Numbered from the stretch's first letter, positions 25,928 to 34,553 are shown. The stretch: DNA of 62,159 nt from an uncultured Acidimicrobiales bacterium (GCA_938009905.1 CALLGK010000021.1:1-62159), one strand, 5' to 3'. The notes: generated from the sequence alone by a model not told the origin. Numbers and translations are program-made.

Positions 25928-26730
25928 TCTCTCTCACCAAGCACCACGGGCTGGGCAACGACTTTCTGATTGCGATCGACCCGCCACGTCCGCTGACGGC
26001 CGACGACGCCATCGCCTGGTGCGATCGTCGTCGTGGCATGGGCGCCGACGGCCTCATCGAAGTCACATCGAACAACGACAACGATGACGCCGCACAGTTG
26101 TGGTCCATGACGTTGTTCAACGCCGACGGATCGAAGGCGGAAATCTCCGGCAACGGCATCCGCTGTGTCGGTCAGGCCATTGCTGATTCGCTCGGGGTCG
26201 CTGGCGAACACAGCGCGTTGATTCGAACCGACGCGGGGCTCCGCACGGTCCACGTGCGGGCGAGCGACGGAGGAACCACTCGCCAAGTGCGGGTCGACAT
26301 GGGCTCGGCCGGCGAAGGCCCAGCGCACTCTGACGCCTGGGCCACGCTCGGTGTGTGGGTCGACAATCAAGCCGGTCTCGATCTCGGCAACCCACACCTC
26401 GTTGCGCTTGTCGACGATCCGATGGCCATCGACATGGGCCGAATCGGGCCGGTGGTTGAAGCCGACTATCCCGACGGCCTCAATGTTCACGTGGTTCGGG
26501 TCGACAATCCGAGCACCGTGACGATGAACATTTGGGAACGAGGAGTCGGACTGACCGAGGCCTGTGGATCGGGTGCATGCGCAGCCGCTGCCGCCACGCA
26601 CAGCTGGGGCCTGACCGAATCGATTGTGAAGGTCAACATGCCTGGCGGCTCTGCCGAAGTCGAGGTTGGCGACACGATCTTTCTCACCGGCCCGGCGACG
26701 CTCGTCGGCGAGGTGGTCATTCGTGGGTGA
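25924..26730 (+). CDS. dapF: Diaminopimelate epimerase
   Basis: Interconverts LL- and meso-diaminopimelate for lysine and peptidoglycan synthesis. From a TTG start the 268 residues begin ISLTKHHGLGNDFLIAID. The two catalytic cysteines are in SGNGIRCVGQ (Cys81) and EACGSGACAAA (Cys214). I prefer the TTG at 25924, which overlaps the miaA stop as TTGA. The in-frame ATG at 25876 adds 16 unconserved residues inside miaA. dapC and dapE, other enzymes of the succinylase branch, lie downstream. Confidence 0.94.
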   Translation: MISLTKHHGLGNDFLIAIDPPRPLTADDAIAWCDRRRGMGADGLIEVTSNNDNDDAAQLWSMTLFNADGSKAEISGNGIRCVGQAIADSLGVAGEHSALIRTDAGLRTVHVRASDGGTTRQVRVDMGSAGEGPAHSDAWATLGVWVDNQAGLDLGNPHLVALVDDPMAIDMGRIGPVVEADYPDGLNVHVVRVDNPSTVTMNIWERGVGLTEACGSGACAAAAATHSWGLTESIVKVNMPGGSAEVEVGDTIFLTGPATLVGEVVIRG

Positions 26731-28150
26731 ACGGCTCGACCTGTGGACCGACCCAGAGGAACTCGACCCCGAAAACGGCAAGAGCGCCGCAGCGACGGAA
26801 GAAGAAGACTCCCACCGCGGTGCGTTTGGCGAGTTCGGTGGCCGCGACGCCTTTGATGGCGAGGCCGGCTTTCTTGACCGGAGCTTCCGGGAACGCATCG
26901 TTCTTGTTGGCATGACACGCGACGGCAACACCGAAGCAGCCACCCAAGCCTCGCTTGACGAACTCGAACTGCTCGTAGACACCGCCGGTGCCGACTCGCT
27001 CATTCGCATCACCCAAAGGCGTGATCGCCCCGACCCGGCCACATTTGTTGGCAAGGGCAAGGTCGATGAGATTCTGCGAGCGGCGAAAGCCATCGACGCC
27101 GACACCGTGGTGTTCGACGACGAACTCACCCCGGCCCAGCAGTTCAACCTCGAGCGGTTGCTCGGGCGCACCGCACTCGACCGCACCGCCGTCATTCTCG
27201 ACATCTTCGCTCAGCACGCCACCTCAACCGAGGGTAAGACTCAGGTCGAGCTGGCTCAGCTTCGCTACAACCTGCCCCGTCTGCGCGGCAAGAAGAACTT
27301 CAGCCAGCAGGGCGGTGGTATCGGTACTCGAGGCCCTGGTGAAACCCAGCTCGAAGTTGACCGACGCCGTCTCGTCCGCCGGATGCACAAGCTCGAGCAC
27401 GAGCTCAAAGGCATCTCGGCTCGGCGTTCAAACCAACGCAAGGCCCGTCACCGGTCGCCGTACAAGACCGTGTCGATCGTGGGCTACACAAACGCCGGCA
27501 AGTCGACGCTGCTTCGAGCGATGACCGGCGCCGAGGTGTTGGTCGAGGATCGCCTCTTCGCCACGCTCGACCCGACAACCCGCAAGTTCCAGCTTCCCGG
27601 CGGCGAGCAGATTCTGCTCACCGACACCGTCGGCTTCGTGAAGAAGTTGCCCCATCAGCTGGTTGAGGCGTTCAAGTCGACGCTCGAGGTTGCCGCCGCG
27701 GCCGATCTGTTGATCCACGTGGTCGATGGAGCTGGGCATGATCCGGATGCTCACGTGATGGCCGTTCGCGAGGTGCTTCGCGAGATCGGTGCAGACGAAG
27801 TTCCCGAGCTCATTGTGTTCAACAAGGCCGACCTGCCTGGGCCGGAAGGCGATCCCAATCCCGTGCCTCGGCTGGTAAAGCTCAATCCCGGTTCGGTTGG
27901 TGTGTCTGCTCATACCGGCGCAGGCATCGACGACTTGCAGCAGGCCATCACCGACGCCCTCCATGAGTTGTCGAGCCCCTACGAGCTCTTCGTGCCCTGG
28001 GCCCGAGGCGATGCGTTGGCCGCCGTACATCGCGAGGGCGACGTGACCGAGGAGCACCCGGGTGACGACGGAATGAAGCTCATTGCTCGTCTCGAGGATG
28101 CGTCGGCCAAACGCCTCTCTGAGTTCATCGTGGCCCGCATTCAGACCTGA
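26723..28150 (+). CDS. hflX: Ribosome-associated GTPase HflX
   Basis: GTPase that binds the 50S subunit and rescues stalled ribosomes. The 475 residues hold an HflX N-terminal domain (AGADSLIRITQRRDRPDPATFVGKGKVDEI) and the linker QGGGIGTRGPGETQLEVDRR. The G domain has G1 GYTNAGKST (254-262), G3 DTVGFVKKLP and G4 NKADL. I start at GTG 26723, which overlaps the dapF stop and has AGGTGG upstream. The in-frame start at 26666 lies inside dapF. Last gene of the miaA operon. Confidence 0.94.
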   Translation: MGERLDLWTDPEELDPENGKSAAATEEEDSHRGAFGEFGGRDAFDGEAGFLDRSFRERIVLVGMTRDGNTEAATQASLDELELLVDTAGADSLIRITQRRDRPDPATFVGKGKVDEILRAAKAIDADTVVFDDELTPAQQFNLERLLGRTALDRTAVILDIFAQHATSTEGKTQVELAQLRYNLPRLRGKKNFSQQGGGIGTRGPGETQLEVDRRRLVRRMHKLEHELKGISARRSNQRKARHRSPYKTVSIVGYTNAGKSTLLRAMTGAEVLVEDRLFATLDPTTRKFQLPGGEQILLTDTVGFVKKLPHQLVEAFKSTLEVAAAADLLIHVVDGAGHDPDAHVMAVREVLREIGADEVPELIVFNKADLPGPEGDPNPVPRLVKLNPGSVGVSAHTGAGIDDLQQAITDALHELSSPYELFVPWARGDALAAVHREGDVTEEHPGDDGMKLIARLEDASAKRLSEFIVARIQT

Positions 28151-28184
28151 TTCGCCGTTTGTTCTGACCGGGCACTTGTTCTGC

Positions 28185-28190
28185 CACACT
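28185..28190 (+). promoter_or_regulatory. Leaderless-type -10 variant CACACT
   Basis: CACACT with a 7-nt spacer before the GTG at 28198. It fits the window's weaker CANNNT variant of the TANNNT box. Confidence 0.4.
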
Positions 28191-28197
28191 GTCGGGC

Positions 28198-29373
28198 GTG
28201 TCAACTGAGCTTCCAGCCCCATACGTTCCGCCGCCCTACCCCTACGACCGGCTGATACCGATGCGCGAGCTGGCTGCGTCGCACGATGGCGGCGCCGTTG
28301 ATCTCTCGATCGGTTCGCCATCAGACCCGCCACCGGCTTCAATCATTCGGGCCCTGAGCGAATCGAACGCTGAGCGGGGCTATCCGCCATCGATCGGCAC
28401 CCCTGAGTTTCGTGAGGCGGCAGCTACCTGGCTCAACTCGGTGGCCGGAACGTCCATCGAAGCGGCAGATGTGGCTGCCACGGTTGGATCAAAAGAAGTT
28501 GTGGCTGGCATGCCTCACTGGTTGAAGCTGCGCCGCCCAGACCTCGACACAATTCTGTTTCCCGCCATCAGTTATCCCAGCTACGAGATGGGTGCCGACC
28601 TCGCCAACTGCCGGGCCGTACCCGTGCCGGTCGACGACCAGTGGCGAATCAACCTCGATGCCATCGACCCGGCGGACGCCGCCCGAGCACTCTGCTTGTG
28701 GGTGAACACGCCAGGCAATCCGGCCGGTGGTATTGACGACCTGGAAGCAGCTGCGGCGTGGGGTCGGGCCAACGGCGTTCCGGTGCTGTCAGACGAGTGC
28801 TACATCGAGTTCACGTGGCAAGGAAAGCCGCGCTCGATCCTCGAACACGGCAACGACGGGGTGCTTGCGGTCCATTCACTCTCGAAGCGTTCGAACCTTG
28901 CCGGAGCCCGAGCCGGGTTCTTCGCTGGCGACGCCGACCTCGTCTACTACCTGAGCGAGGTGCGAAAGCACAGCGGCATGATCCCGGCTGGTCCGGTGCA
29001 GTCAGCTTCCGTTGTGGCCTTCCAGGACCAGACGCATGTCGATGATCAGCGAGAGCTCTACCGGCGGCGGCTCACCCGCATGATCGACATTCTCGCCAAC
29101 ATCGGTGTGGAGGCTCCCATGCCAGGTGGTGGCTTCTATCTCTGGGCACCCGCGCCAGACGGTGATGCTTGGGCCCTCACCGAGCGCCTCGCCCGCGATG
29201 GCGGCGCCGTCGTGAGCCCCGGTGAGTTCTACGGAGTTCAAGGTGCAGGACATGTCCGCATCGCGGTGGTTCAGTCAGACGCCGCGCTTGATCTCGTGGC
29301 CGAACGTCTAGCTGCTACGCAGCGGAGCAGTGTCAGAGGGTTGCGTAGCGGAGCGGAGCAGCGGCTTGCTTGA
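28198..29373 (+). CDS. dapC: N-succinyldiaminopimelate aminotransferase
   Basis: Fold-type I PLP aminotransferase of the succinylase route to diaminopimelate. The 391 residues carry VDLSIGSPSDPPPASI, ATVGSKEVVAGMPHW, the FPAISYPSYEMGA and WVNTPGNPAGG segments, SDECYIEF, and the PLP lysine in VHSLSKRSNLAGARAGF. Substrate assignment rests on family resemblance and the nearby dapF and dapE. The C-terminal tail (QRSSVRGLRSGAEQRLA) is encoded by GCGGAGC-rich repeat-like DNA and probably is not part of the fold. Starts at GTG after a CACACT box. Confidence 0.88.
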   Translation: MSTELPAPYVPPPYPYDRLIPMRELAASHDGGAVDLSIGSPSDPPPASIIRALSESNAERGYPPSIGTPEFREAAATWLNSVAGTSIEAADVAATVGSKEVVAGMPHWLKLRRPDLDTILFPAISYPSYEMGADLANCRAVPVPVDDQWRINLDAIDPADAARALCLWVNTPGNPAGGIDDLEAAAAWGRANGVPVLSDECYIEFTWQGKPRSILEHGNDGVLAVHSLSKRSNLAGARAGFFAGDADLVYYLSEVRKHSGMIPAGPVQSASVVAFQDQTHVDDQRELYRRRLTRMIDILANIGVEAPMPGGGFYLWAPAPDGDAWALTERLARDGGAVVSPGEFYGVQGAGHVRIAVVQSDAALDLVAERLAATQRSSVRGLRSGAEQRLA

Positions 29374-29393
29374 GACCCGGATGGGCGAAGCCT

Positions 29394-29410
29394 GACCTGC
29401 GGAGCAGGTC
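29394..29410. terminator. GGA-triloop hairpin between convergent genes
   Basis: GACCTGC and GCAGGTC form a perfect 7-bp stem with loop GGA between the dapC stop and the PQQ-dehydrogenase stop. Same 7-3-7 design as the hairpins at 22367-22403. Probably a bidirectional transcription barrier. Confidence 0.5.
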
Positions 29411-29416
29411 ACAGTG

Positions 29417-31213
29417 TTATGGCGTGAGCCTGATGATTGAGTCGCTTCCGGTGCTGGTGCTCACGTAGATCGATCCGTCGGCGGCTTGATGCACGGCACG
29501 AAGACGGCCGAACTCGCCGTCGAGAATGGTGCGCTGACCGAGATACAGATTCTCGTCGTTGAAGAACAGCAATCGAAGGGTTTGATTCTTCAGTGCAGCC
29601 ACGCCAAGCCCGCCATTGAGCGAGCCCCAAGCTGGGTCGTCAAACCACTCACCTCCGGACAGCGCCAACGTGAACCCGCCGGTTGACCACTCGGCTGCCT
29701 TGGCGTTGGGGAGCGACAGGTTGGTCATGGGAACCGACTCGTTGTAACCCGGCACGGGGTTCCATCCCGCGTTGGCCCCCGGCACCAGGCGGTTGACCTC
29801 GTCGTTCACGCGGGGTCCGTGTTCGACCGCCCACATCTCGCCGGTGGTGGGGCGAGGCGAGAGGCCCTGCACGTTGCGGTGCCCGTAGGAGTAGACGAGT
29901 TGCGCCGCCGGGTTCAGGTCGGACGCGAACGGATTGTCGAAGACCGGACCGCCGGTTGCCGGGTCGATCCGAAGCACCTTGCCGCCAAGCGAGGTGATGT
30001 TCTGGGGGAGCGAGCCAACCGCTGAGTCGCCGGTCCCGACGAACAGGTGACCAGCCGGGTCGAACTCGAGTTGGCAACCACCGTGTCGGCCAGATGCGAT
30101 CGGCAGGCCCCCAACCAGAGGGTCTTGTGCTCGCATGGCCGACGTGCGGTCGGCCGACAATGTCCATGCCAACACCTGAATCTCGCGAGGGCTGCTGTGT
30201 CCCTGGCAGGTATAGAACCGGCGGTTCTCGGCGAAGTTTGGATCAACGGCAAGCCCCATGAGGCCCGTCTCTGAGTTGACGAACAAATCGCTGAAGTCGG
30301 CCGTGATCGATGTGATTGTGCCGTCTGGCGCAATCAGCTCAAGGCCGCCGGGGCGCTCGGTGACAAGCAACGACCCGTCCGGCAGCGACTCGATGTCCCA
30401 CGGGATCACCAAGCCCGTTGCGACGACTTCGGTCCGGATCGTTGGCGGAGTCGGGAAACGACCCTGGTATTCGGGGAGGGCCATGACGGCGCCTGCAAAC
30501 TCTCGCAACGGCAGGCCACGGTCGACCTCGCCAATCCAGAATGCGAGCCCCTCGGGCTCGGGCAACCGTTTGAGAAGCCCGAGGAAGACGAGTGTGGTGA
30601 TCACCTCGCCGTTGGTGATGGCTCGGTGCTCGGGCGACTCAGAAACGGTTGCGATGAACTCACCAAGGGTGAGTCGTCCACTGTCGATCTCTTCAGTCCA
30701 AAACGCCAGACCTTCGGCATCGGGTGCTCGTCCGAGTGATCGTCCGTAGATCGCAGCCACGACCTCTTCCGTCGTCTGAGCTGCCGCGAGCTCGGCGAAC
30801 TCTGCTCCCTCGAGAAACTGATCGGCGATGGAGCTCAGCGGTTGGCCAGTTCGAAAGCGGCCGACCCAAAAGTCGAGCCCGCCTGGGTCGGGGCGACGAT
30901 CGAAGACGGAGCGATACAGACGAAAGATTGGTGCGATCGACCCGTCAAACTCAGGCGACGAGATCAGATCTTCGATGAGCACTTCTGGCGCTTGTCCTGC
31001 TCGCATGCGATCGGCCCAGAACTGAAGACCGGCTGCGTCTGGACCACGAGACAAGATGTCGCGATAGGCCTGGTCGACGAACGACTCTTCGGTGGGGAAC
31101 CGCCCTTCGTTCACGGTGCCAGCGGCTGCCGGGGGTGCCACAAGGTGAACCGGTGCGGTTACCGCAGCAAGTAAGGCGATGACGATGGCGAATCCGAGCG
31201 CGACTCGTTTCAT
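29417..31213 (-). CDS. Secreted PQQ-dependent sugar dehydrogenase-type protein with DUF4214 domains
   Basis: 598 residues. A signal peptide (MKRVALGFAIVIALLAAV...AAAG) is followed by four repeats of the DUF4214 type near residues 45-265 (VDQAYRDILSRGPDAAGLQFW, LYRSVFDRRPDPGGLDFW, IYGRSLGRAPDAEGLAFW, LLKRLPEPEGLAFW). The rest is a glucose/sorbosone dehydrogenase propeller: VIPWDIESLPDGSLLVTERPG, ETGLMGLAVDPNF, GRHGGCQLEFDPAGHLFVGTGD with the catalytic His, then SYGHRNVQGL. Sugar substrate unknown. DUF4214 is often found in secreted or glycan-binding proteins. Start at ATG 31213 follows TACCTT by 7 nt. The frame continues to 31693 without a signal peptide. Confidence 0.88.
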   Translation of the reverse strand: MKRVALGFAIVIALLAAVTAPVHLVAPPAAAGTVNEGRFPTEESFVDQAYRDILSRGPDAAGLQFWADRMRAGQAPEVLIEDLISSPEFDGSIAPIFRLYRSVFDRRPDPGGLDFWVGRFRTGQPLSSIADQFLEGAEFAELAAAQTTEEVVAAIYGRSLGRAPDAEGLAFWTEEIDSGRLTLGEFIATVSESPEHRAITNGEVITTLVFLGLLKRLPEPEGLAFWIGEVDRGLPLREFAGAVMALPEYQGRFPTPPTIRTEVVATGLVIPWDIESLPDGSLLVTERPGGLELIAPDGTITSITADFSDLFVNSETGLMGLAVDPNFAENRRFYTCQGHSSPREIQVLAWTLSADRTSAMRAQDPLVGGLPIASGRHGGCQLEFDPAGHLFVGTGDSAVGSLPQNITSLGGKVLRIDPATGGPVFDNPFASDLNPAAQLVYSYGHRNVQGLSPRPTTGEMWAVEHGPRVNDEVNRLVPGANAGWNPVPGYNESVPMTNLSLPNAKAAEWSTGGFTLALSGGEWFDDPAWGSLNGGLGVAALKNQTLRLLFFNDENLYLGQRTILDGEFGRLRAVHQAADGSIYVSTSTGSDSIIRLTP

Positions 31214-31220
31214 GGGCCTC

Positions 31221-31226
31221 AAGGTA
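31221..31226 (-). promoter_or_regulatory. Leaderless -10 box TACCTT
   Basis: TACCTT on the minus strand, 7 nt before the ATG at 31213. Confidence 0.55.
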
Positions 31227-31319
31227 GCGACCACGAATTTGCTGATGGGGTCGACTGCCAAGAGTTCAGAAGTCGGACCATCGCTCGGTTGGGCTGGACG
31301 TCGTGATTGAGGCGACGGA

Positions 31320-31325
31320 TAGGGT
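31320..31325 (+). promoter_or_regulatory. Leaderless -10 box TAGGGT
   Basis: TAGGGT, 6 nt before the ATG at 31332 of dapE. It is divergent from the TACCTT box about 95 bp away. Confidence 0.55.
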
Positions 31326-31331
31326 CGTGGC

Positions 31332-32438
31332 ATGACCGATCTGTTCGCGCTGACCGCTGAGTTGGTGGACCGGCCTTCTGTGTCGTTCGAAGAAGGCCCG
31401 TTCGTCGACTGGCTCGAGACCGAGCTGCGGGCGTGCAGCCACCTTGAGGTTGATCGCATCGGAGACAACCTGATTGCGCGCACCAATTTGGGACTCAGCC
31501 AGCGGCTGATTCTTGCTGGCCACACCGACACGGTGCCGGTGGCCACGAGCGATGACCTTCCCGGCGGGTCCAACGCCGCGGCTCGCATCGAGGGCGACAC
31601 CCTGTGGGGCGTCGGATCGTCCGACATGAAGGGCGGCCTTGCGGTGTTTCTCGACATCGCCCGAACGGTTCCCGACCCGGCGATGGACCTCACGTTTGTG
31701 TTCTACGCCCGGGAAGAGGTCGCGCAGGAGCACAACGGCCTCATCGAGATCGCGGCAACTCGCCCTGATCTGCTCGAAGCCGACTGTGCGATTCTCGGCG
31801 AACCAACTGACGGCGTGATCGAGGCCGGGTGTCAGGGCGCCATGCGGATCGAAGTGGAGCTGGCGGGAGCGCGGGCCCACACCGCCCGCCCCTGGATGGG
31901 ACGCAACGCCATTCACCGGCTTGGTGACCTTCTGGCCACCCTCGCCTCCTACGAGTCGCGCAAACCAACGATCGACGGCTGCACCTATGGCGAAACGGTT
32001 CAGGCGGTGCACGTAGAAGGGGGAGTGGCGGGCAACGTGGTGCCCGACCGGGCCATGGTGCGGATTCACCATCGCTACGCCCCAGACCGATCGGCTGCGG
32101 AAGCCGAGACCTTCCTTCGCGAACTGCTCGCCCCGCATCTTGACGATGGCGATTCCATCACGGTTGTCGACTCGAGTGCGGCGTGCCCGCCCTCGCTCCG
32201 TCACCCACTGCTCGAACAGCTACGAGACGGCGGGGGCGAGTTCGACCCAGTTGAGGTGCGAGCAAAGCTCGGCTGGACAGACGTCGCTCGGTTTGCCGAG
32301 CTGGGGGTTCCCGCCACCAACTTCGGATCTGGCGATCCAACCATCGCCCACACCGCCCACGAGCATCTGATGCGAGACTCCATCGAACGAACAGGTGCTG
32401 CCATCCGGTCGCTGGTCACCGGAAACCGGCAGGTTTAG
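31332..32438 (+). CDS. dapE: Succinyl-diaminopimelate desuccinylase
   Basis: Zinc hydrolase releasing succinate from N-succinyl-LL-diaminopimelate, the step between DapC and DapF. The 368 residues are an M20 enzyme with metal ligands in LAGHTDTVPV, GVGSSDMKGGLAV, YAREEVAQE, GEPTDGVIE and the C-terminal HTAHEHL. The dimerisation-domain His is in ARAHTARPWMGRNAIH. The N-terminus VDRPSVSFEE is typical of actinobacterial DapE. With dapC and dapF in the same 8 kb the assignment is good. ATG follows TAGGGT by 6 nt, without a Shine-Dalgarno site. Confidence 0.92.
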   Translation: MTDLFALTAELVDRPSVSFEEGPFVDWLETELRACSHLEVDRIGDNLIARTNLGLSQRLILAGHTDTVPVATSDDLPGGSNAAARIEGDTLWGVGSSDMKGGLAVFLDIARTVPDPAMDLTFVFYAREEVAQEHNGLIEIAATRPDLLEADCAILGEPTDGVIEAGCQGAMRIEVELAGARAHTARPWMGRNAIHRLGDLLATLASYESRKPTIDGCTYGETVQAVHVEGGVAGNVVPDRAMVRIHHRYAPDRSAAEAETFLRELLAPHLDDGDSITVVDSSAACPPSLRHPLLEQLRDGGGEFDPVEVRAKLGWTDVARFAELGVPATNFGSGDPTIAHTAHEHLMRDSIERTGAAIRSLVTGNRQV

Positions 32439-32556
32439 TCCGCCGGGTCTAGCGCCGATGTAAAGAACAGAGCTACAGTTCTCTGAAACAAATAGTACGA
32501 GCTTCAAACAATTCGGCGCCGCCGAGCGGACGCCGACCTTCGGGAAGGGGATCCCC

Positions 32557-33363
32557 GTGCGCAAGAACATTGAACCCTCGAGCCTGGCTCGAGACGATCG
32601 TTTCCAACGCCAGACCACTGAAGAACGTTTCAAAGATCTGCGCGACACCATGGAGGTCGGCAAGGTCGATCCCAAGGCTGAAGACGTGGCTGACCGTGCC
32701 CGTCGTCGCATGCACGGCATCTTTGTGGGCGAGATCCAGGCTCTCGAAGGTGCTGGACGTACGGCGTTCGACTTCGGCACAGACGAGGTGCCTTACGAGC
32801 TCAAGCTCGACATGGCCCGTCAGTGCTGGGACGAGGCTCGCCACTGCGAGATCTCGATCAAGCTGGCCGAGCACATGGGTGGCGAGCTCGGCGAATACGT
32901 CGAATCAACCACATTGTTCGAAGCCGCGTGCCACGACGATCCTGTGTTCCGCCTCGCCGGTGTGAACCGTGCGCTCGAAGGCCTCGCCATCGACGTGTTC
33001 ACCCAGATGCGTGACTTCGGTCAAGAGATGGGCGATCCGGTGCTCGAGTACTGCGAGGACTACATGCTCGCCGACGAGGTCACCCACGTGCGCATGGGCT
33101 CGAAGTGGCTGCGAGCAGTCACCGAAGACGATCCAGAGCGCCGCAAGGCCGCCATCGAGTTCCAGCGCGTTGTCGATGGACTGTTCAACTTCCGTGGTCA
33201 GCGTGGCGAAGAGCGCGACGCTCCGATTCGCCTTGCTCGTCAGTTCCGCAAGATGGCCGGGTTCACCGACGGCGAGGTCGACGAGATTCTCGAGACGTCG
33301 ATGAAGCAGCGGGCTGAGGTCGACGCCGAGCGTATGGCTCGCTCGATCATGTCCGAGGACTAG
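32557..33363 (+). CDS. DUF455-type ferritin-like diiron protein
   Basis: 268 residues, largely helical. Carboxylate/His motifs typical of a diiron four-helix bundle are visible: EIQALEGAGRT, then CWDEARHCEIS (ExxRH), NRALEGLAIDVF, and DEVTHVRMGSKW (ExxH). Family layout matches DUF455, whose substrate is unknown. The GTG start (VRKNIEPSSLARDDRF) has GGGAAGGGG shortly upstream. No signal peptide. It ends before a strong terminator shared with the convergent lexA. Confidence 0.82.
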   Translation: MRKNIEPSSLARDDRFQRQTTEERFKDLRDTMEVGKVDPKAEDVADRARRRMHGIFVGEIQALEGAGRTAFDFGTDEVPYELKLDMARQCWDEARHCEISIKLAEHMGGELGEYVESTTLFEAACHDDPVFRLAGVNRALEGLAIDVFTQMRDFGQEMGDPVLEYCEDYMLADEVTHVRMGSKWLRAVTEDDPERRKAAIEFQRVVDGLFNFRGQRGEERDAPIRLARQFRKMAGFTDGEVDEILETSMKQRAEVDAERMARSIMSED

Positions 33364-33399
33364 CTCGAACCTCGGTTCGTAGAACCAACACAAGATCCC

Positions 33400-33445
33400 A
33401 AAACGAGTGAGGCCCCCACCACACGGCGGGGGCCCCACTCGTTTT
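33400..33445. terminator. Bidirectional intrinsic terminator
   Basis: AAAACGAGTG pairs with CACTCGTTTT and GGCCCCC with GGGGGCC in one long hairpin. A-run and T-run flanks make it work on both strands, separating the DUF455 gene from lexA. Confidence 0.9.
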
Positions 33446-33474
33446 CGTTCACGCTTGTCCGGCGTTGGTTTCGT

Positions 33475-34116
33475 CTACATGCGGCGCATAACGGTGACGA
33501 CTCGTCCGTAGATCTCGACCTCGTCTGGTGCGAAGCGCATCGGCTCAAGGCGCTCGTTGTGAGGCTCGAGCACGACCTGCTTGGCCTTGGCGTCCTTGCG
33601 ATAGGTCTTGACCGTCGCCTCTTCGCCCGGGATCCCGGCAACGACGATGTCGCCGTTACTTGCCGTCGACTGCATGCGAGCGACCACATAGTCGCCGTCG
33701 AGAATGCCAGCGTCGATCATCGAGTCGCCTCGGACGGTCAGCATGAACAAGTCGCCGTCGCCGGTGAGGTCGGCCGGAACAGGAAGCGTCTCTTCGATGT
33801 GTTCCTGAGCGAGCACGTCTGTACCGGCTGCGACGTTGCCGACGAGGGGTACGTGGCGGACCGGACGTCGTTCAATATCTGAAGCACCAGAGTTTGGATC
33901 CCATCGGACTTCGATAGCCCGCGGCTTCGTTGGGTCTCGATGGAGGTACCCCTCGCGCTGCAGCGTGGCTAGGTGGCTGTGCACCGTGGAAGGGGAGGTG
34001 AGGCCGACAGCCTCACCGATCTCGCGGACCGACGGCGGGAAGCCCCGGTTGCGCATTTGTTCCGTAATGAACTCGAGGATCGAACGCTGTCGATCGGTGA
34101 GCTGATGATCTCCCAT
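33475..34116 (-). CDS. lexA: SOS repressor LexA
   Basis: Represses DNA-damage genes until RecA-stimulated self-cleavage. The 213 residues have a winged helix (TDRQRSILEFITEQMRNRG, SVREIGEAVGLTSPSTVHSHLATLQREGYL), the cleavage site Ala97-Gly98 in GNVAAGTD, and the catalytic pair Ser132 (RGDSMIDAG) and Lys170 (ATVKTY). The start at 34116 has GGAGG 5 nt upstream; the longer frame to 34578 crosses the operators. A LexA box at 34130-34143 just upstream shows autoregulation. Gene order lexA, membrane protein, nrdR matches mycobacteria and corynebacteria. Confidence 0.96.
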   Translation of the reverse strand: MGDHQLTDRQRSILEFITEQMRNRGFPPSVREIGEAVGLTSPSTVHSHLATLQREGYLHRDPTKPRAIEVRWDPNSGASDIERRPVRHVPLVGNVAAGTDVLAQEHIEETLPVPADLTGDGDLFMLTVRGDSMIDAGILDGDYVVARMQSTASNGDIVVAGIPGEEATVKTYRKDAKAKQVVLEPHNERLEPMRFAPDEVEIYGRVVTVMRRM

Positions 34117-34129
34117 AGGAGCCTCCAGT

Positions 34130-34143
34130 CGAACAGGTGTTTG
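34130..34143. promoter_or_regulatory. LexA box (lexA proximal)
   Basis: CGAACAGGTGTTTG fits the Gram-positive SOS box CGAAC-N4-GTTYG. It lies between a CATACT -10-like hexamer (minus strand, 34152-34147) and the lexA start, so it should autorepress lexA. Confidence 0.85.
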
Positions 34144-34247
34144 GGGAGTATGCCATGAACGGGGGTACAAGTGTTCGATATCGCAAGAAGTTCTGCTGGT
34201 CAGTTGCGTGCGTGGTCGGCTCCGTCCGCTGCCGATGCCGAGCCTGG

Positions 34248-34261
34248 CAAACATTTGTTCG
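34248..34261. promoter_or_regulatory. LexA box
   Basis: Minus-strand reading CGAACAAATGTTTG, matching CGAAC-N4-GTTYG. First of three boxes grouped on the side of the divergent membrane-protein gene. Confidence 0.8.
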
Positions 34262-34277
34262 ATTGAGGGGTTGCAAT

Positions 34278-34291
34278 CGAACGCCCGTTCG
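34278..34291. promoter_or_regulatory. LexA box
   Basis: CGAACGCCCGTTCG, with perfect CGAAC/GTTCG arms. It is followed at once by a -35-like TTGACT (34294-34299). Confidence 0.85.
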
Positions 34292-34313
34292 TGTTGACTG
34301 TCGAACAGAGCAG

Positions 34314-34327
34314 CGAACACGTGTTCG
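34314..34327. promoter_or_regulatory. LexA box
   Basis: CGAACACGTGTTCG is a perfect 14-bp palindrome. It covers the region where a -10 would lie relative to TTGACT at 34294-34299, so LexA should block transcription toward the gene at 34632. Confidence 0.88.
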
Positions 34328-34516
34328 TTGCAACTTCCTCGGGCGGAACACGCTTGCGGGGTCTCACCACCCCCAAGCGTGCCGTGGAGCAGAGAACCGT
34401 CGAGTCGAACCTCGATGCACCGGCAGATTCGGTCCTGTGATTCCGCAGTCCTGATGTGTTGAGGCACCGAGGACCCGGGCAGAACCGTCCCTAGCGGGAC
34501 GAGCGGGTACGGCTCG

Positions 34517-34553
34517 GGGTGGGCACCGGACGCGGCGGATCCGGTGCCCACCC
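34517..34553 (+). promoter_or_regulatory. Perfect 14-bp leader hairpin before the SOS gene
   Basis: GGGTGGGCACCGGA (34517-34530) and its exact complement (34540-34553) enclose a 9-nt loop, followed by the T-rich GTTGGTTTCTTC. It lies in the roughly 290-nt leader between the LexA boxes and the gene start. It could be an attenuator-type terminator or an mRNA-stabilising structure. Confidence 0.65.
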
